The notes below the pieces were generated by a model that was given only the letters and a program-made list of their open reading frames with translations, made no database searches and was not told where the DNA came from. A stretch of DNA of 64,000 nt from Marmoricola sp. Leaf446 (GTDB lineage: Bacteria; Actinomycetota; Actinomycetes; Propionibacteriales; Nocardioidaceae). The DNA lies in the NCBI RefSeq assembly GCF_001424755.1, contig NZ_LMRF01000001.1:1042903-1106902 (forward strand), given 5' to 3'. How positions within the stretch are numbered: the stretch's first letter is position 1; every line of letters begins with the position of its first letter. This document shows, one piece after another, positions 1-8,866 of this stretch. A program made the position numbers and the translations under genes.

Positions 1-1054
1 CGGCGTCCGGGGCGAGCGTGACCGTCACGGCGGCGCCGACCGGGTGACGCTCGCGTCCTGAGGTCCACACGCTCACGGTGCGTCCCGAGCGCAGCACCAC
101 CTCGTGGGTGGTGCGCGCGCCGACGTACTCCACCGACGTGACGTGGCCCGGGGCGCCGAGGAGGCCCGTCGTGGCCGCGAGGCGCAGCTCGTGCGGGCGC
201 AGCATCACCTCGAGGCCGTCGCCGGCGCCGGCGGGCGGGTCGAGGGGCAGCGGGCCCAGCTCGCAGCGGACCTGGCCGTCCACGACGGTGGCCGGCACGA
301 ACGTGGCCTCGCCCAGGAAGGTCGCCACGAAGCGGCTCACGGGCCGCTCGTAGACCTCCTCCGGCGCTCCGACCTGCAGCGCCCGGCCGGCGTGCACCAC
401 GGCGACGCGGTCGCCGAGGGCCAGCGCCTCGGTCTGGTCGTGGGTGACCAGCAGCGCCGCGCTGCGCGAGCGCCGCAGCGCGGCCAGGGTCTCGGCACGG
501 ACCCGCGCTCGGAGGTTCTCGTCGAGGCTGGAGAAGGGCTCGTCGAGCAGCACCACCGAGGGCCGGGGCGCCAGTGCCCGGGCCAGGGCGACGCGCTGCT
601 GCTCGCCGCCGGAGAGCTCGTGCGGCAGGCGGGAGCCCAGGTGGGGCAGGCCGACCAGCTCCAGCGACTCGGCCACCCGCGCCGCCCGGGCGGCGCGGGG
701 GAGCCCGTCGAGCCCGAAGGCGACGTTGCGGTCGACGTCGAGGTGGGGGAACAGGGCGTGGTCCTGGAAGACCATGCCGACCCGGCGGCGCTCCGGCGGC
801 CGGTGCCGGTGGCCGTCGTCGACGACCTCGCCCCCGACGCCGACCACGCCCGCGTCGGAGTGCTCCAGGCCGGCGACCAGCCGCAGCAGCGTGGACTTGC
901 CGCAGCCCGAGGGGCCGACCACGGTCACCACCTCGCCGGGCGCGACGTCGAGGTCGAGCCCCCGCACGGCCTCGACCGCGCCGTAGGCCTTGCGGACCCC
1001 GCGCAGCGAGAGCGCGGCGTCGCTCCGCGCCGGGCCGGCGTGACCCGCGGTCAC
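1..1054 (-). CDS. fbpC: Iron(III) ABC transporter ATP-binding protein (partial, runs off left edge)
   Basis: ATPase that powers ferric iron import at the inner face of the membrane. Read on the minus strand, it shows Walker A GPSGCGKST at about residues 47-55, the ABC signature LSGGEQQR, Walker B VVLLDEPFSSLD and an H-loop (VTHDQTE). A C-terminal regulatory (TOBE-like) domain follows and is cut by the window edge. The GTG start at 1054 overlaps the permease stop by four bases (GTGA), so the two are translationally coupled. The closest family is FbpC/PotA-type ATPases of iron and polyamine importers; the iron assignment rests on the neighbours. At least 351 residues are visible. Confidence 0.9.
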   Translation of the reverse strand, partial: MTAGHAGPARSDAALSLRGVRKAYGAVEAVRGLDLDVAPGEVVTVVGPSGCGKSTLLRLVAGLEHSDAGVVGVGGEVVDDGHRHRPPERRRVGMVFQDHALFPHLDVDRNVAFGLDGLPRAARAARVAESLELVGLPHLGSRLPHELSGGEQQRVALARALAPRPSVVLLDEPFSSLDENLRARVRAETLAALRRSRSAALLVTHDQTEALALGDRVAVVHAGRALQVGAPEEVYERPVSRFVATFLGEATFVPATVVDGQVRCELGPLPLDPPAGAGDGLEVMLRPHELRLAATTGLLGAPGHVTSVEYVGARTTHEVVLRSGRTVSVWTSGRERHPVGAAVTVTLAPDA

Positions 1055-2718
1055 CGTCGACCACCGCCGGCGTGCCCGTGGCGCAGCAGCAGCGCGACCG
1101 GGACGACCGAGAGCGCCACGATCAGCAGGGCGGGCAGGGCCGCGCGCTCCCAGAAGCTCTCCGAGGCGAGCTCGAAGACCCACACCGACAGGGTGGTGAA
1201 GCCGAAGGGCCGCAGCAGCAGCACCAGCGGGAGCTCCTTGACCGCGTCCACGAGCACCAGGGTGGCGGCCACCGCCACGCCGGAGCGCACCAGGGGCAGG
1301 TGCACGCGTCGCAGCACCCGCGTCGGTCCCGCCCCCAGGGTGAGCGCCGAGGCGGTCAGCGAGGGCGGGACGTGGGAGAAGCTCGCGTCGAGGGCCTGGT
1401 ACGCCGGGCCGGTGAACCGCACGACGTAGGAGACCAGGATGCCGAGCACCGACCCGGTGACGAGCAGGCCGGTCCCGCCGTCGACGCCCACGGCCTCCAG
1501 CAGGTCGTCGAGCCAGGCGAAGCCCGCGAGGACGCCGATGCCGATGACGGCGCCCGGCACGGCGTACCCGACCATCGTGAGCCGCGCCGCCCCGCCGACG
1601 ACCCGGCCGCCGCCGAGCCGCTCGGCGTGGCTCATCACCAGCGCGACCAGCACGCACGCGACGGCGGCCAGCGCGGCCAGGGTGGCGCTGTTGGCCAGGT
1701 GATCGCCGAACCGCTCGTCGGCGAGCGTGCCGTCGACCCGCGCCGCCTCCAGCGCCCAGGCGACCAGCCGCGCGACCGGCAACACGAAGGCGGCCGCGAC
1801 GACCGCGCCCGCGGCGGCGGTGGCGGCCCACCCCCGACGCCCGGTCAGCCGGCGCCGCGCGAGACCGCGCCCGGCCCCGCCGCGCTGGGCGAACCGCGCC
1901 CGGCCCCGCAGGCCGCGCTCCAGGGCCAGGACCGCCACCGCGAAGAGCAGCACGAGCACGGCGACCGCGACGGCCGAGCCGATGTCGAAGCTGCCCTTCC
2001 AGGTCAGGTAGACGCCGACCGAGACGGTGCGGACGCCGAAGTACTGCACGGTGGCGAAGTCGGTCAGCGTCTCCATCATCACCAGCGCCAGGCCGGCCGC
2101 CAGCGAGGGCCGGGCCAGGGGCAGCAGCACCTCGCGGAAGGCGCGGCCGGGGGAGGCGCCGAGCGTGCGGGCGGCGTCCGCCGCGGCCGGGGCCAGCTCG
2201 GCGCACGCGGCGCGGACGGTCAGGTAGACGTAGGGGTAGAGCGTGAGGGTGAGCACGACGACCGCGCCGCCGAGCGAGCGCACGGGCAGCGCCGGCGCCG
2301 CCTCGCCGAGCACCGCGCGCAGCGTGGACTGCACCGGACCGGCGAAGTCGAAGGTGGACAGGAACACGAAGCCGAGCACGTAGCCCGGCATCGCCAGCGG
2401 CAGCACGAGCAGCACCTCGAGCACCCGGCGACCCGGGAACTCGTGGGCCGCGACCAGCCACGCCAGGCCGGTGCCGAGCACCGCGGTGCCGAGGCCGACG
2501 CCGAGCAGCAGGCCGACGGTGGTGAGCACCATCGCGCCGATCCCGCCCGGCAGGTCGACCCGGCCCTGGGCCAGCGCCTGGACGGTGACGGCCACGACCG
2601 GGCTGGCGACGAGCGCGGCCAGGACGACCACCGCCAGCGACCACAGCGGCCTCCCGGAGCCGGCCGGCCGGCTCCGGCGTACGGGGGCGGGAGCGGGGTC
2701 CGCGAGCAGCTCAGCCAC
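1051..2718 (-). CDS. fbpB: Iron(III) ABC transporter permease (two fused permease halves)
   Basis: Membrane channel subunit of a ferric iron importer. At 555 residues it has the length of FbpB/SfuB-type permeases, in which two binding-protein-dependent permease domains are joined in one chain, giving roughly 12 membrane segments. The stretch ETLTDFATVQYFGV in the first half is typical of iron permeases of this family. It lies 18 bases downstream of the binding-protein gene and overlaps the ATPase gene by four bases, so all three form one operon read leftward. The substrate is inferred from the family and from the iron box upstream of the operon. Confidence 0.9.
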   Translation of the reverse strand: MAELLADPAPAPVRRSRPAGSGRPLWSLAVVVLAALVASPVVAVTVQALAQGRVDLPGGIGAMVLTTVGLLLGVGLGTAVLGTGLAWLVAAHEFPGRRVLEVLLVLPLAMPGYVLGFVFLSTFDFAGPVQSTLRAVLGEAAPALPVRSLGGAVVVLTLTLYPYVYLTVRAACAELAPAAADAARTLGASPGRAFREVLLPLARPSLAAGLALVMMETLTDFATVQYFGVRTVSVGVYLTWKGSFDIGSAVAVAVLVLLFAVAVLALERGLRGRARFAQRGGAGRGLARRRLTGRRGWAATAAAGAVVAAAFVLPVARLVAWALEAARVDGTLADERFGDHLANSATLAALAAVACVLVALVMSHAERLGGGRVVGGAARLTMVGYAVPGAVIGIGVLAGFAWLDDLLEAVGVDGGTGLLVTGSVLGILVSYVVRFTGPAYQALDASFSHVPPSLTASALTLGAGPTRVLRRVHLPLVRSGVAVAATLVLVDAVKELPLVLLLRPFGFTTLSVWVFELASESFWERAALPALLIVALSVVPVALLLRHGHAGGGRR

Positions 2719-2736
2719 GACGCGGCGCGCCCGGGG

Positions 2737-3762
2737 TCACCGGTAGCCCGCCTCGTCGAGCAGCTCGACCGCCTCGGCGTTGCGCGAGCCGTACGCCGCC
2801 GCGTCGACCGGCATCCGGTCGAACTCGCCGAACCCGGCGATCAGCTCCTCGGGCTCGACCTCGGGGTTGACCGGGAACTCGTGGTTGCCGTCGACGAAGT
2901 CGCTCTGCCCGTCGGTGGCCAGCCACTCCATCAGCTCGCGTGCCGCCGCCGGGGCGTCGGAGCCCTCGACCACGCCGGCGCCGGAGATGTTGACGTGGGT
3001 GCCCTCGCCCTCCTGGCTGGCCCAGTAGGGCTTCACCCCGAAGTCGGGGTCCTCCTCCATCAGCCGGGCGAGGTAGTAGTGGTTGGTGATGCCGACCTCG
3101 CACCCACCGGCGTCGATGGTCTCGAGCAGCTCGACGTCGTTGCTCATGATCTGGACGTCGTTGGCGACCCAGCCCTCCACGGTCCGCAGCGCCTTGTCGC
3201 GGCCCTGGAGGTCGATCAGGCTGGCCACGAGCGACTGCACGTAGGACGAGGTCTCGTCGCGCATGCACAGCCGGCCCTTCCACTTCGGGTCGCCCAGCCC
3301 GGCGTAGCTGTCGACGGGGTCGAAGTCGGCCGGGTCGACCTGGTCGGGGTCGTACATCAGCGTGCGCGCGCGCATCGCCAGGCCGGCCCAACGGCCCTCC
3401 GGGTCGCGCAGGTCCTCGGGCACGGCCTGCTCGAGGACGGGGGAGTCCAGCGGCGCGAGGACGCCGTCCTCGCCCGCCTTCCACAGCATGCCGGCGTCGA
3501 CGGTCACGAACAGGTCGGCGGGGGAGTCCTCGCCCTCGGCCTCGAGGCGCTGCAGCAGCTCGGCGTCGTCGCCGTAGAGGAACTCCACGGTGGTGCCGGT
3601 CTCCTCGGTGAAGTCGGCGAACGCCTTCTCCAGGTCGTAGTGCCGGGCCGAGTAGACCTGCAGGTCCGCGTCCTCGCCGCCCCCGGAGGAGAACACCCCG
3701 CACCCGGCGGTCGTCAGGAGCACGGGGGCAGCGGCGAACAGGGCCAGGAGTCGGGTGCGCAT
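2737..3762 (-). CDS. fbpA: Iron(III) ABC transporter substrate-binding lipoprotein
   Basis: Extracytoplasmic iron-binding protein that feeds the FbpBC transporter. It has 341 residues. The N-terminus has a short basic start, a hydrophobic stretch and a lipobox ending TTAGC, so it is probably a lipoprotein anchored outside the membrane. The mature part contains DLQVYSARHYDLEKAF near its start and a tyrosine-bearing NHYYLARL segment, both typical of FbpA-like proteins, where tyrosines bind Fe(III). The ATG at 3762 was chosen over an upstream in-frame start because only it places the signal peptide at the N-terminus. First gene of the operon. Confidence 0.92.
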   Translation of the reverse strand: MRTRLLALFAAAPVLLTTAGCGVFSSGGGEDADLQVYSARHYDLEKAFADFTEETGTTVEFLYGDDAELLQRLEAEGEDSPADLFVTVDAGMLWKAGEDGVLAPLDSPVLEQAVPEDLRDPEGRWAGLAMRARTLMYDPDQVDPADFDPVDSYAGLGDPKWKGRLCMRDETSSYVQSLVASLIDLQGRDKALRTVEGWVANDVQIMSNDVELLETIDAGGCEVGITNHYYLARLMEEDPDFGVKPYWASQEGEGTHVNISGAGVVEGSDAPAAARELMEWLATDGQSDFVDGNHEFPVNPEVEPEELIAGFGEFDRMPVDAAAYGSRNAEAVELLDEAGYR

Positions 3763-3801
3763 GCGGGTTCCTCGTCGACGGGGAGGGGCGGGGCCCCAGG
3801 G

Positions 3802-3820
3802 TAAGGCAAGGCTTACCTCG
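3802..3820 (-). promoter_or_regulatory. DtxR/IdeR-type iron box upstream of the iron importer
   Basis: The 19-mer TAAGGCAAGGCTTACCTCG matches 13 of 19 positions of the DtxR/IdeR consensus TTAGGTTAGSCTAACCTAA. Its centre is the partial palindrome AAGGCAAGGCTTACC. It lies about 40 bases upstream of the fbpA start, where a repressor would block transcription when iron is plentiful. The match and position are seen; regulation by an IdeR homologue is inferred. Confidence 0.65.
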
Positions 3821-3886
3821 CTCGCAGCGGCGTACCCCTCCCCGTGGACGGCCGCGCCTGGCCGGGGGCACCACCGCCGGTGGGGG

Positions 3887-4507
3887 ATGCTCACCGGTGT
3901 GGAGCGACGACTGGCCTGGGGTGCGGCGCTGTGGCTGGTGCGGCCGGCGTACGTCGTGCTGGAGCTGGTCGTGGCCGCCGCCACGACGGGCGACTACCGG
4001 CTGGGCCGCGACACCGTGAGCGACCTGGGCGCCCTGACCTGCGACCCCCGGTCCTGCTCGCCGTGGCACGACCTGATGAACGCCACCTTCGTCGGCACCG
4101 GGCTGCTGCTCGCGCTCGGGGCGGGACTGCTCGCCCCGCGACTGGGACGCGTCGTGACGGTGCTCCTGGTCGTGGCCGGGCTCAGCTCGGCGGCGGTCGG
4201 CCTGGCGCCGGTCGACCAGGACCCCGGGCTCCACTTCCTCGTCGCCGCGCCGCTGTTCGTCGCGCAGCCGCTCGCGCTGTGCCTGCTCGGGGTCCGGCTG
4301 CGACGCCGGCACCGCCTGCTCGCCGGGGCCGTGCTGGCCACCGGCGCGGTGACCGCGCTCGCCGCCCTCGGGTTCGTGCTCGGAGCGCCGGGCGCCGGGG
4401 CGCTGGAGCGGCTCGCGCTGTGGCCGGTGATCTTCGCGCTGGCGGCGGTGGGGTCGCGACGGGCCCGACCGGCGCGAGCGGGGGTGCGTGGGACGATGGG
4501 GGCGTGA
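3887..4507 (+). CDS. DUF998-like integral membrane protein
   Basis: Integral membrane protein of 206 residues with about six hydrophobic segments. The DTVSDLGALTCDPRSCS motif after the first segment, and the helix beginning NATFVGTGLLLALG, resemble the DUF998 family, whose function is unknown. The ATG at 3887 has a purine-rich GGTGGGGG directly upstream. It is read divergently from the iron importer, with the iron box in between, so it might share that regulation, but nothing in the protein points to iron. Ends in a short arginine-rich tail. Confidence 0.7.
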   Translation: MLTGVERRLAWGAALWLVRPAYVVLELVVAAATTGDYRLGRDTVSDLGALTCDPRSCSPWHDLMNATFVGTGLLLALGAGLLAPRLGRVVTVLLVVAGLSSAAVGLAPVDQDPGLHFLVAAPLFVAQPLALCLLGVRLRRRHRLLAGAVLATGAVTALAALGFVLGAPGAGALERLALWPVIFALAAVGSRRARPARAGVRGTMGA

Positions 4508-4517
4508 GCGTCACCCC

Positions 4518-4892
4518 ATGAGCGACCCGTCGTCCCGCCCCGTCGCGCCCAAGCGGTCGCGGCACCTGCTCGACCCCGCCGACCTGCACGCCCACCACCA
4601 GCGGTCGCAGGGGTCGATGGAGTCGCTGACGCGGGTGCAGACCTGGGTGATCTCGATCCTGGCCGTCTCCACGATCCTGCACCTGTCCGTCGGCGCGGTG
4701 TTCATCGCCTACTTCTCCGACGCCGACCGGCTCGACGCCCGGATCGGCGCCAACGTGATCGCCTCGCTGATCGGGGTGCTCGCCGTGGCCTGCGGGATGC
4801 TGATCCACCGGAGGTCGCCGATCTCCCCGTGGCTCGCGCTGGGGCTGCTCCCCGGGATCGTCGGGGCCGTGCTGACCTTCACGCGGGGGTAG
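4518..4892 (+). CDS. Small hypothetical membrane protein
   Basis: Protein of 124 residues not recognised as a named family. A polar, histidine-containing N-terminal 45 residues (HLLDPADLHAHHQRSQG) precedes three hydrophobic segments: ISILAVSTILHLSVGAVFI, then ANVIASLIGVLAVACGML, then WLALGLLPGIVGAVL. It is probably a membrane protein with its N-terminus in the cytoplasm. It starts 10 bases after the preceding gene and may be co-transcribed with it. The internal ATG at 4518 is preferred because an upstream in-frame start would only add a short arginine-rich stretch. Confidence 0.65.
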   Translation: MSDPSSRPVAPKRSRHLLDPADLHAHHQRSQGSMESLTRVQTWVISILAVSTILHLSVGAVFIAYFSDADRLDARIGANVIASLIGVLAVACGMLIHRRSPISPWLALGLLPGIVGAVLTFTRG

Positions 4893-4934
4893 GTGCGCCG
4901 GGGGTTCGCCGGTCAAAGGGGGTACGTGGCGGAC

Positions 4935-6191
4935 ATGACCTCCACCCCCTCCTCTTCCTCGTCTCCCGAGTCCGCCGGCCTGCTCGTCCTCGGCAGCGGC
5001 CCCGCCGGCGTCCACGCCGCCACCGCCTACGTCCGCGCCGGTGGGGCCGGCCCCGTCGTGCTGCTCTCCGCCGACCGCGACGAGCCCTACCAGCGCCCGC
5101 CGCTGTCGAAGTCGGTCCTCGCCGGCGAGGAGGCCCCCGAGCCGACGCCCGTGCTCGAGGACGACGAGGACCTCGCCGCGTTCGAGCAGGTCGACCTGCG
5201 GCTCGGCACCCGCGTCACCGGCGTCGACACCGGCAGCCGCCGGGTCAGCACCGACGACGGCGGGTCGCTGTCCTACGAGCGGCTCGTGGTGGCGACCGGC
5301 GCGTCCCCGGTCGAGCTCGACGGCGTCGAGGCCGGTGCCCGGGTGTTCCCGCTGCGCACGCTCGAGCACGGCAAGCAGCTGGTCGAGGCGCTCGGCTCGG
5401 CCTCCTCGGCCGTGGTGGTCGGCTCGGGCTTCATCGGGTGCGAGGCGGCGGCCTCGCTGGCCGGGCGCGGGGTGCGCACCACGCTGGTGACCCCGGAGCC
5501 CGCGCCCCAGGCGGCGCGGCTCGGCGACTGGGCGGGGGAGCGGATCGCGGGGTGGCTGCGCGACGCCGGGGTGGAGCTGCGCACGGAGCGCGAGGTGACC
5601 TCGATCGGCGCCCCCGCGACGGTGCGGCTCGACGACGACTCCGAGGTCGAGGCCGACCTCGTGCTCGTGGCCGTCGGGGTCGCTCCGTCGACCGGGCTGC
5701 TGGACTCGTCGCTGACGACCGAGGACGACCGGGTGCTCGTCGAGGCGTCGATGCAGTCCTCCGACGAGCGGGTCTGGGCGGCGGGCGACGTCGCCAAGTC
5801 GCAGCACCCGGTCGCGGGCCGGGCGCTGTCGGTCGAGCACTGGTACGACGCGGAGGCGATGGGCCGGACCGCCGGCCGCAACGCCGCGGCGTACGGCTCG
5901 GGCGAGGGGTCCTCGGACTCGCCGGAGGAGTGGTCGGAGGTGCCCGGCTTCTGGAGCGACATCGGCGAGCACACCCTGAAGTACTCCGCCTGGGGCGACG
6001 GCTACGACCACGCCGAGACCGTCGACCACGGTGACGGCGCGTTCACGGTCTGGTACGCCGACGCGGCCGGCCGGCTGGTCGGCGTGCTCACCCACGAGCG
6101 CGACGAGGACTACGAGCGCGGCGGCGAGCTGATGGCCGAGGGCGCGACGCTCGCCCAGGCCACGAGCGCCGGCTCCGGCTCCGGCTCGTGA
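4935..6191 (+). CDS. FAD-dependent NAD(P)H oxidoreductase (ferredoxin-reductase-like)
   Basis: Flavoprotein of 418 residues that probably moves electrons from NAD(P)H to a ferredoxin or a small oxidant. An N-terminal FAD-binding fold (LLVLGSGPAGVHAATAY) is followed by the YQRPPLSKSVL segment typical of rhodocoxin/putidaredoxin-type ferredoxin reductases, an NAD(P)-binding fold (AVVVGSGFIGCEAAASLAG) and a second FAD contact (VWAAGDVA). The C-terminal domain carries WSDIGEHTLKYSAWG. A GTG at 4926 in the same frame is an alternative start, because AAAGGGGG lies just before it. The stop overlaps the next gene by four bases. No ferredoxin gene is adjacent, so its partner is unknown. Confidence 0.8.
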   Translation: MTSTPSSSSSPESAGLLVLGSGPAGVHAATAYVRAGGAGPVVLLSADRDEPYQRPPLSKSVLAGEEAPEPTPVLEDDEDLAAFEQVDLRLGTRVTGVDTGSRRVSTDDGGSLSYERLVVATGASPVELDGVEAGARVFPLRTLEHGKQLVEALGSASSAVVVGSGFIGCEAAASLAGRGVRTTLVTPEPAPQAARLGDWAGERIAGWLRDAGVELRTEREVTSIGAPATVRLDDDSEVEADLVLVAVGVAPSTGLLDSSLTTEDDRVLVEASMQSSDERVWAAGDVAKSQHPVAGRALSVEHWYDAEAMGRTAGRNAAAYGSGEGSSDSPEEWSEVPGFWSDIGEHTLKYSAWGDGYDHAETVDHGDGAFTVWYADAAGRLVGVLTHERDEDYERGGELMAEGATLAQATSAGSGSGS

Positions 6192-6607
6192 GTGACCTCG
6201 AGCGGTTCGTCGCCGCGCAGGACGAGGGCGGCACCTACGACCGGGCGCTGGCCGAGCTGCGCGCCGGCCGCAAGACGAGCCACTGGATGTGGTTCGTGCT
6301 GCCGCAGGTGTCGGGGCTGGGGCACAGCGAGATGGCGCAGCGGTACGCCGTCGCCGACCTCGCCGAGGCCCGCGCCTACCTCGCCCACCCGGTGCTCGGC
6401 CCACGGCTGCGGGAGTGCTGCGAGGCGCTGCTCGCCCTCCCGCCCGACGCGACCGCCACGGGCGTGCTCGGCGGCATCGACGCGGTCAAGCTGCGCTCCT
6501 CGATGACGCTGTTCGTGCGGGCCGACCCCGAGGAGCCGCTGTTCGCGCAGGTCCTGGAGCGCTACTCCGACGGTCCCGACGCCGCCACCGACGCCCGCCT
6601 GGGTTAG
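6188..6607 (+). CDS. DUF1810 family protein
   Basis: Protein of 139 residues that fits DUF1810 along its whole length. The family signature is clear: FVAAQDEGGTYDRALAEL, then GRKTSHWMWFVLPQ, then GLGHSEMAQRYAV. These are small cytoplasmic proteins of unknown function, common in bacteria. The GTG start overlaps the stop of the FAD oxidoreductase (GTGA), so it is translated from the same message. That coupling is the only hint about its job. Confidence 0.85.
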   Translation: MSDLERFVAAQDEGGTYDRALAELRAGRKTSHWMWFVLPQVSGLGHSEMAQRYAVADLAEARAYLAHPVLGPRLRECCEALLALPPDATATGVLGGIDAVKLRSSMTLFVRADPEEPLFAQVLERYSDGPDAATDARLG

Positions 6608-6632
6608 GCCGGACGAGTCCCATCCGCACCTC

Positions 6633-6701
6633 AGCCCCACCCGCCACACCCGCCCCGGGTGTTCTTCTGCCGGACGCCTGCAGGAGGTGCGGGGTGGGGC
6701 T
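6633..6701. repeat. Imperfect inverted repeat between DUF1810 gene and gpgS
   Basis: The perfect 10-base arms AGCCCCACCC (6633-6642) and GGGTGGGGCT (6692-6701) enclose a 49-base spacer. Longer imperfect pairing is possible outside them. It lies after the DUF1810 stop and before gpgS. It could work as a terminator without a T-tract or as an operator, but nothing decides between these. Confidence 0.4.
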
Positions 6702-6758
6702 TGCGGTCTGCGCGTACGGGTACGTCTTCGCACCGGTCAGACCTGGGAGGGCTGTGGG

Positions 6759-7733
6759 ATGAGGGAAGACGTACGTCGATGGACCGCCAGACGGTCCTAC
6801 CGCTCGGACTCGTGGACCGCAGCACAGCTGGCCCGGGAGAAGGCAGGCACCCGCGTGAGCGTGGTGCTGCCGGCCCGGGACGAGGCCGCCACCGTCGGGC
6901 TCATCGTCACCGCCATCCGCGAGGCGCTGGTGGATGCGGTCCCACTCGTCGACGAGATCGTGGTCCTCGATTCCCACAGCGCCGACGACACCACTGCGGT
7001 GGCGCGGCGAGCCGGGGCGGTGGTCCACCACCAGGCCGACGTGCTGCCCGAGCTGGGCGACCGGACCGGCAAGGGCGAGGCGCTGTGGAAGGCGCTGCAC
7101 GTGACGACCGGCGACGTGGTCGCCTACGTCGACGCCGACCTGCGCGACTTCGACCCCCAGTTCGTCGTCGGCCTGCTCGGACCCCTCCTGACCGACCCGG
7201 GCGTGGACTTCGTCAAGGCGTTCTACGACCGGCCGCTGCACTCCGGCGACGTCGTGCTCCCCGCCGGTGGCGGGAGGGTCACCGAGCTGGTCGCCCGGCC
7301 GCTGCTCAACCTGCACTGGCCGGTGCTCGCGGGTGTGGTGCAGCCGCTGGCCGGGGAGTACGCCGCCCGACGCGGGCTGCTGGAGCAGATCCCGTTCGTC
7401 GCGGGCTACGGCGTCGAGATCGCGATGCTGGTCGACGTCGTCGAGCGCGACGGTCTCGGTGCGATGGCGCAGGTCGACCTCGGCGTACGGCGGCACCGCA
7501 ACTCCGACATCGACGCGCTGGGCCGGATGGGGGCGCAGGTCCACCTCGCGCTGCTGTCCCGCCTGGAGCGGCACGGCCGGATCGTGCTGGCCGAGGAGGT
7601 GTCGCCGCTGCTGACGCAGTTCGTGCGCGACGGCGAGGGGTTCCGGCCCGTCACGACCGACGTGTCGGTGGGCGAGCGGCCGCCCATGGCCACGGTCGCG
7701 GCCTACCAGCGCCGGACCCGGGCGCCGGCGTGA
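6759..7733 (+). CDS. gpgS: Glucosyl-3-phosphoglycerate synthase
   Basis: Transfers glucose from an NDP-glucose donor to 3-phosphoglycerate, making glucosyl-3-phosphoglycerate, the precursor of glucosylglycerate and, in mycobacteria, of methylglucose lipopolysaccharides. It has 324 residues, normal for GpgS. The N-terminal GT-A fold shows VSVVLPARDEAATVG, then VDEIVVLDSHSADDT, then the metal-binding YVDADLRDFDPQFV. The RTGKGEALWKAL and AGYGVEIAMLVDVV segments are typical of the family. The ATG has a GGGAGG ribosome site about eight bases upstream. First of four overlapping genes, so glucosylglycerate may be only the first product of this cluster. No phosphatase (GpgP) is seen nearby. Confidence 0.9.
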   Translation: MREDVRRWTARRSYRSDSWTAAQLAREKAGTRVSVVLPARDEAATVGLIVTAIREALVDAVPLVDEIVVLDSHSADDTTAVARRAGAVVHHQADVLPELGDRTGKGEALWKALHVTTGDVVAYVDADLRDFDPQFVVGLLGPLLTDPGVDFVKAFYDRPLHSGDVVLPAGGGRVTELVARPLLNLHWPVLAGVVQPLAGEYAARRGLLEQIPFVAGYGVEIAMLVDVVERDGLGAMAQVDLGVRRHRNSDIDALGRMGAQVHLALLSRLERHGRIVLAEEVSPLLTQFVRDGEGFRPVTTDVSVGERPPMATVAAYQRRTRAPA

Positions 7734-8866
7734 GCCAGGTGCGCAGCGTCCTGGTCAACGCGGGGCCCTGGCTCCCGGTGCCGCCGACGGGCTACGGCGG
7801 CATCGAGACGGTGGTGGCGACCCTGGTGCCCGAGCTGCGCCGGGCCGGCGTACGCGTCGTGCTCGCCACCGTCGGCACGAGCACCCTCGAGGCCGACGGC
7901 CACGTGTTCGGGCTGCCCGAGGGTCGGTTCGCGCAGGTGGCGGCGCCGTACAACCGGGTCTCGGGCATCACCCACGCCTACATGCACGCCGTCACCACGG
8001 CGCTGCGCGACCTCGAGGTCGACCTGGTGCACGACCACCTCGAGGTGGTCGGCCCAGCGGTCCTCGGCGCGATGGGCACGAGCGCCCCGCCAGTGCTGCA
8101 GACGCTGCACTGGGACCTGCGCAAGCACCCCGACTTCTACGAGACCTTCGACGGCCGCGGCCGGGTGCGGTTCGCCGCCGTCTCGCAGTCCCAGCTCGAC
8201 CGGGCGCCGCGCCGCCTGCAGGAGCAGACCCTGGGGGTCGTGCCGCTGGCCGCCCCCCTCCCCGAGCCGTACGACGGCCCGACCGAGACCGGCGACCACG
8301 TGCTCGTGCTCGCCCGGATCACACGCGACAAGGGCCAGGACACCGCCGCCCGCATCGCCCGCGCCGCGGGCGTGCCCCTGGTGCTCGCCGGGCCGGTCGC
8401 CGGGATCGGCGACCCCGACGAGCTGGAGCGACGGCTCGCGGACGGCAGCCTCGACGGCCACCCCGACGCGGTCTACTGGCGCGACGAGGTCGCCCCGCTC
8501 GTCGACGGCGACGCGGTGCGCTGGGTGGGTGGCGTGGCAGGCGGCGAGAAGGAGCGGCTGCTGCGGACCGCCCGGGCGCTGCTCGCGCCCAACCGCTGGC
8601 CCGAGCCCGGCGCGACCGGTGTGGTGGAGGCGCTCTTCCGCGGCGTCCCGGTCGTCGCGACGCCCCAGGGCGTGCTGCCGTCATTGGTCGAGCACGGCGT
8701 CACCGGCTACCTCCACGACGACGAGGACGGGCTCGTCCGCGCCCTGGGCCTGCTGGACCGCATCGACCCCGACGACTGCCGCGCCGCGGCGGCGCCCTGG
8801 ACGCCCGCCGCGATGGCGGCGAGCTACCTCGACCTCTACGACCTGCTGCTGAAGGAGAACCGATGA
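7730..8866 (+). CDS. GT4-family glycosyltransferase
   Basis: Glycosyltransferase of the GT-B fold, 378 residues. The N-terminal LVNAGPWLPVPPTGYGGIE is typical of a GT4 subgroup found in antibiotic and glycoside clusters. The C-terminal donor-binding half contains LVLARITRDKGQDTAARIA and the EX7E-like region EPGATGVVEALFRGVPVV. The acceptor and sugar donor cannot be read from sequence. The GTG start overlaps the gpgS stop (GTGA), and the stop overlaps the next start (ATGA), so it is tightly coupled to a GpgS and two dehydrogenases. This suggests that it modifies the glucosyl product or acts on a related sugar. Confidence 0.85.
   Translation: MSQVRSVLVNAGPWLPVPPTGYGGIETVVATLVPELRRAGVRVVLATVGTSTLEADGHVFGLPEGRFAQVAAPYNRVSGITHAYMHAVTTALRDLEVDLVHDHLEVVGPAVLGAMGTSAPPVLQTLHWDLRKHPDFYETFDGRGRVRFAAVSQSQLDRAPRRLQEQTLGVVPLAAPLPEPYDGPTETGDHVLVLARITRDKGQDTAARIARAAGVPLVLAGPVAGIGDPDELERRLADGSLDGHPDAVYWRDEVAPLVDGDAVRWVGGVAGGEKERLLRTARALLAPNRWPEPGATGVVEALFRGVPVVATPQGVLPSLVEHGVTGYLHDDEDGLVRALGLLDRIDPDDCRAAAAPWTPAAMAASYLDLYDLLLKENR

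Noticed and set aside
574-3804. A very long plus-strand frame opposite the iron importer genes
   Set aside because: Its translation is low-complexity and rich in Arg, Pro and Ala, without motifs, and the minus strand holds three clear transporter genes.
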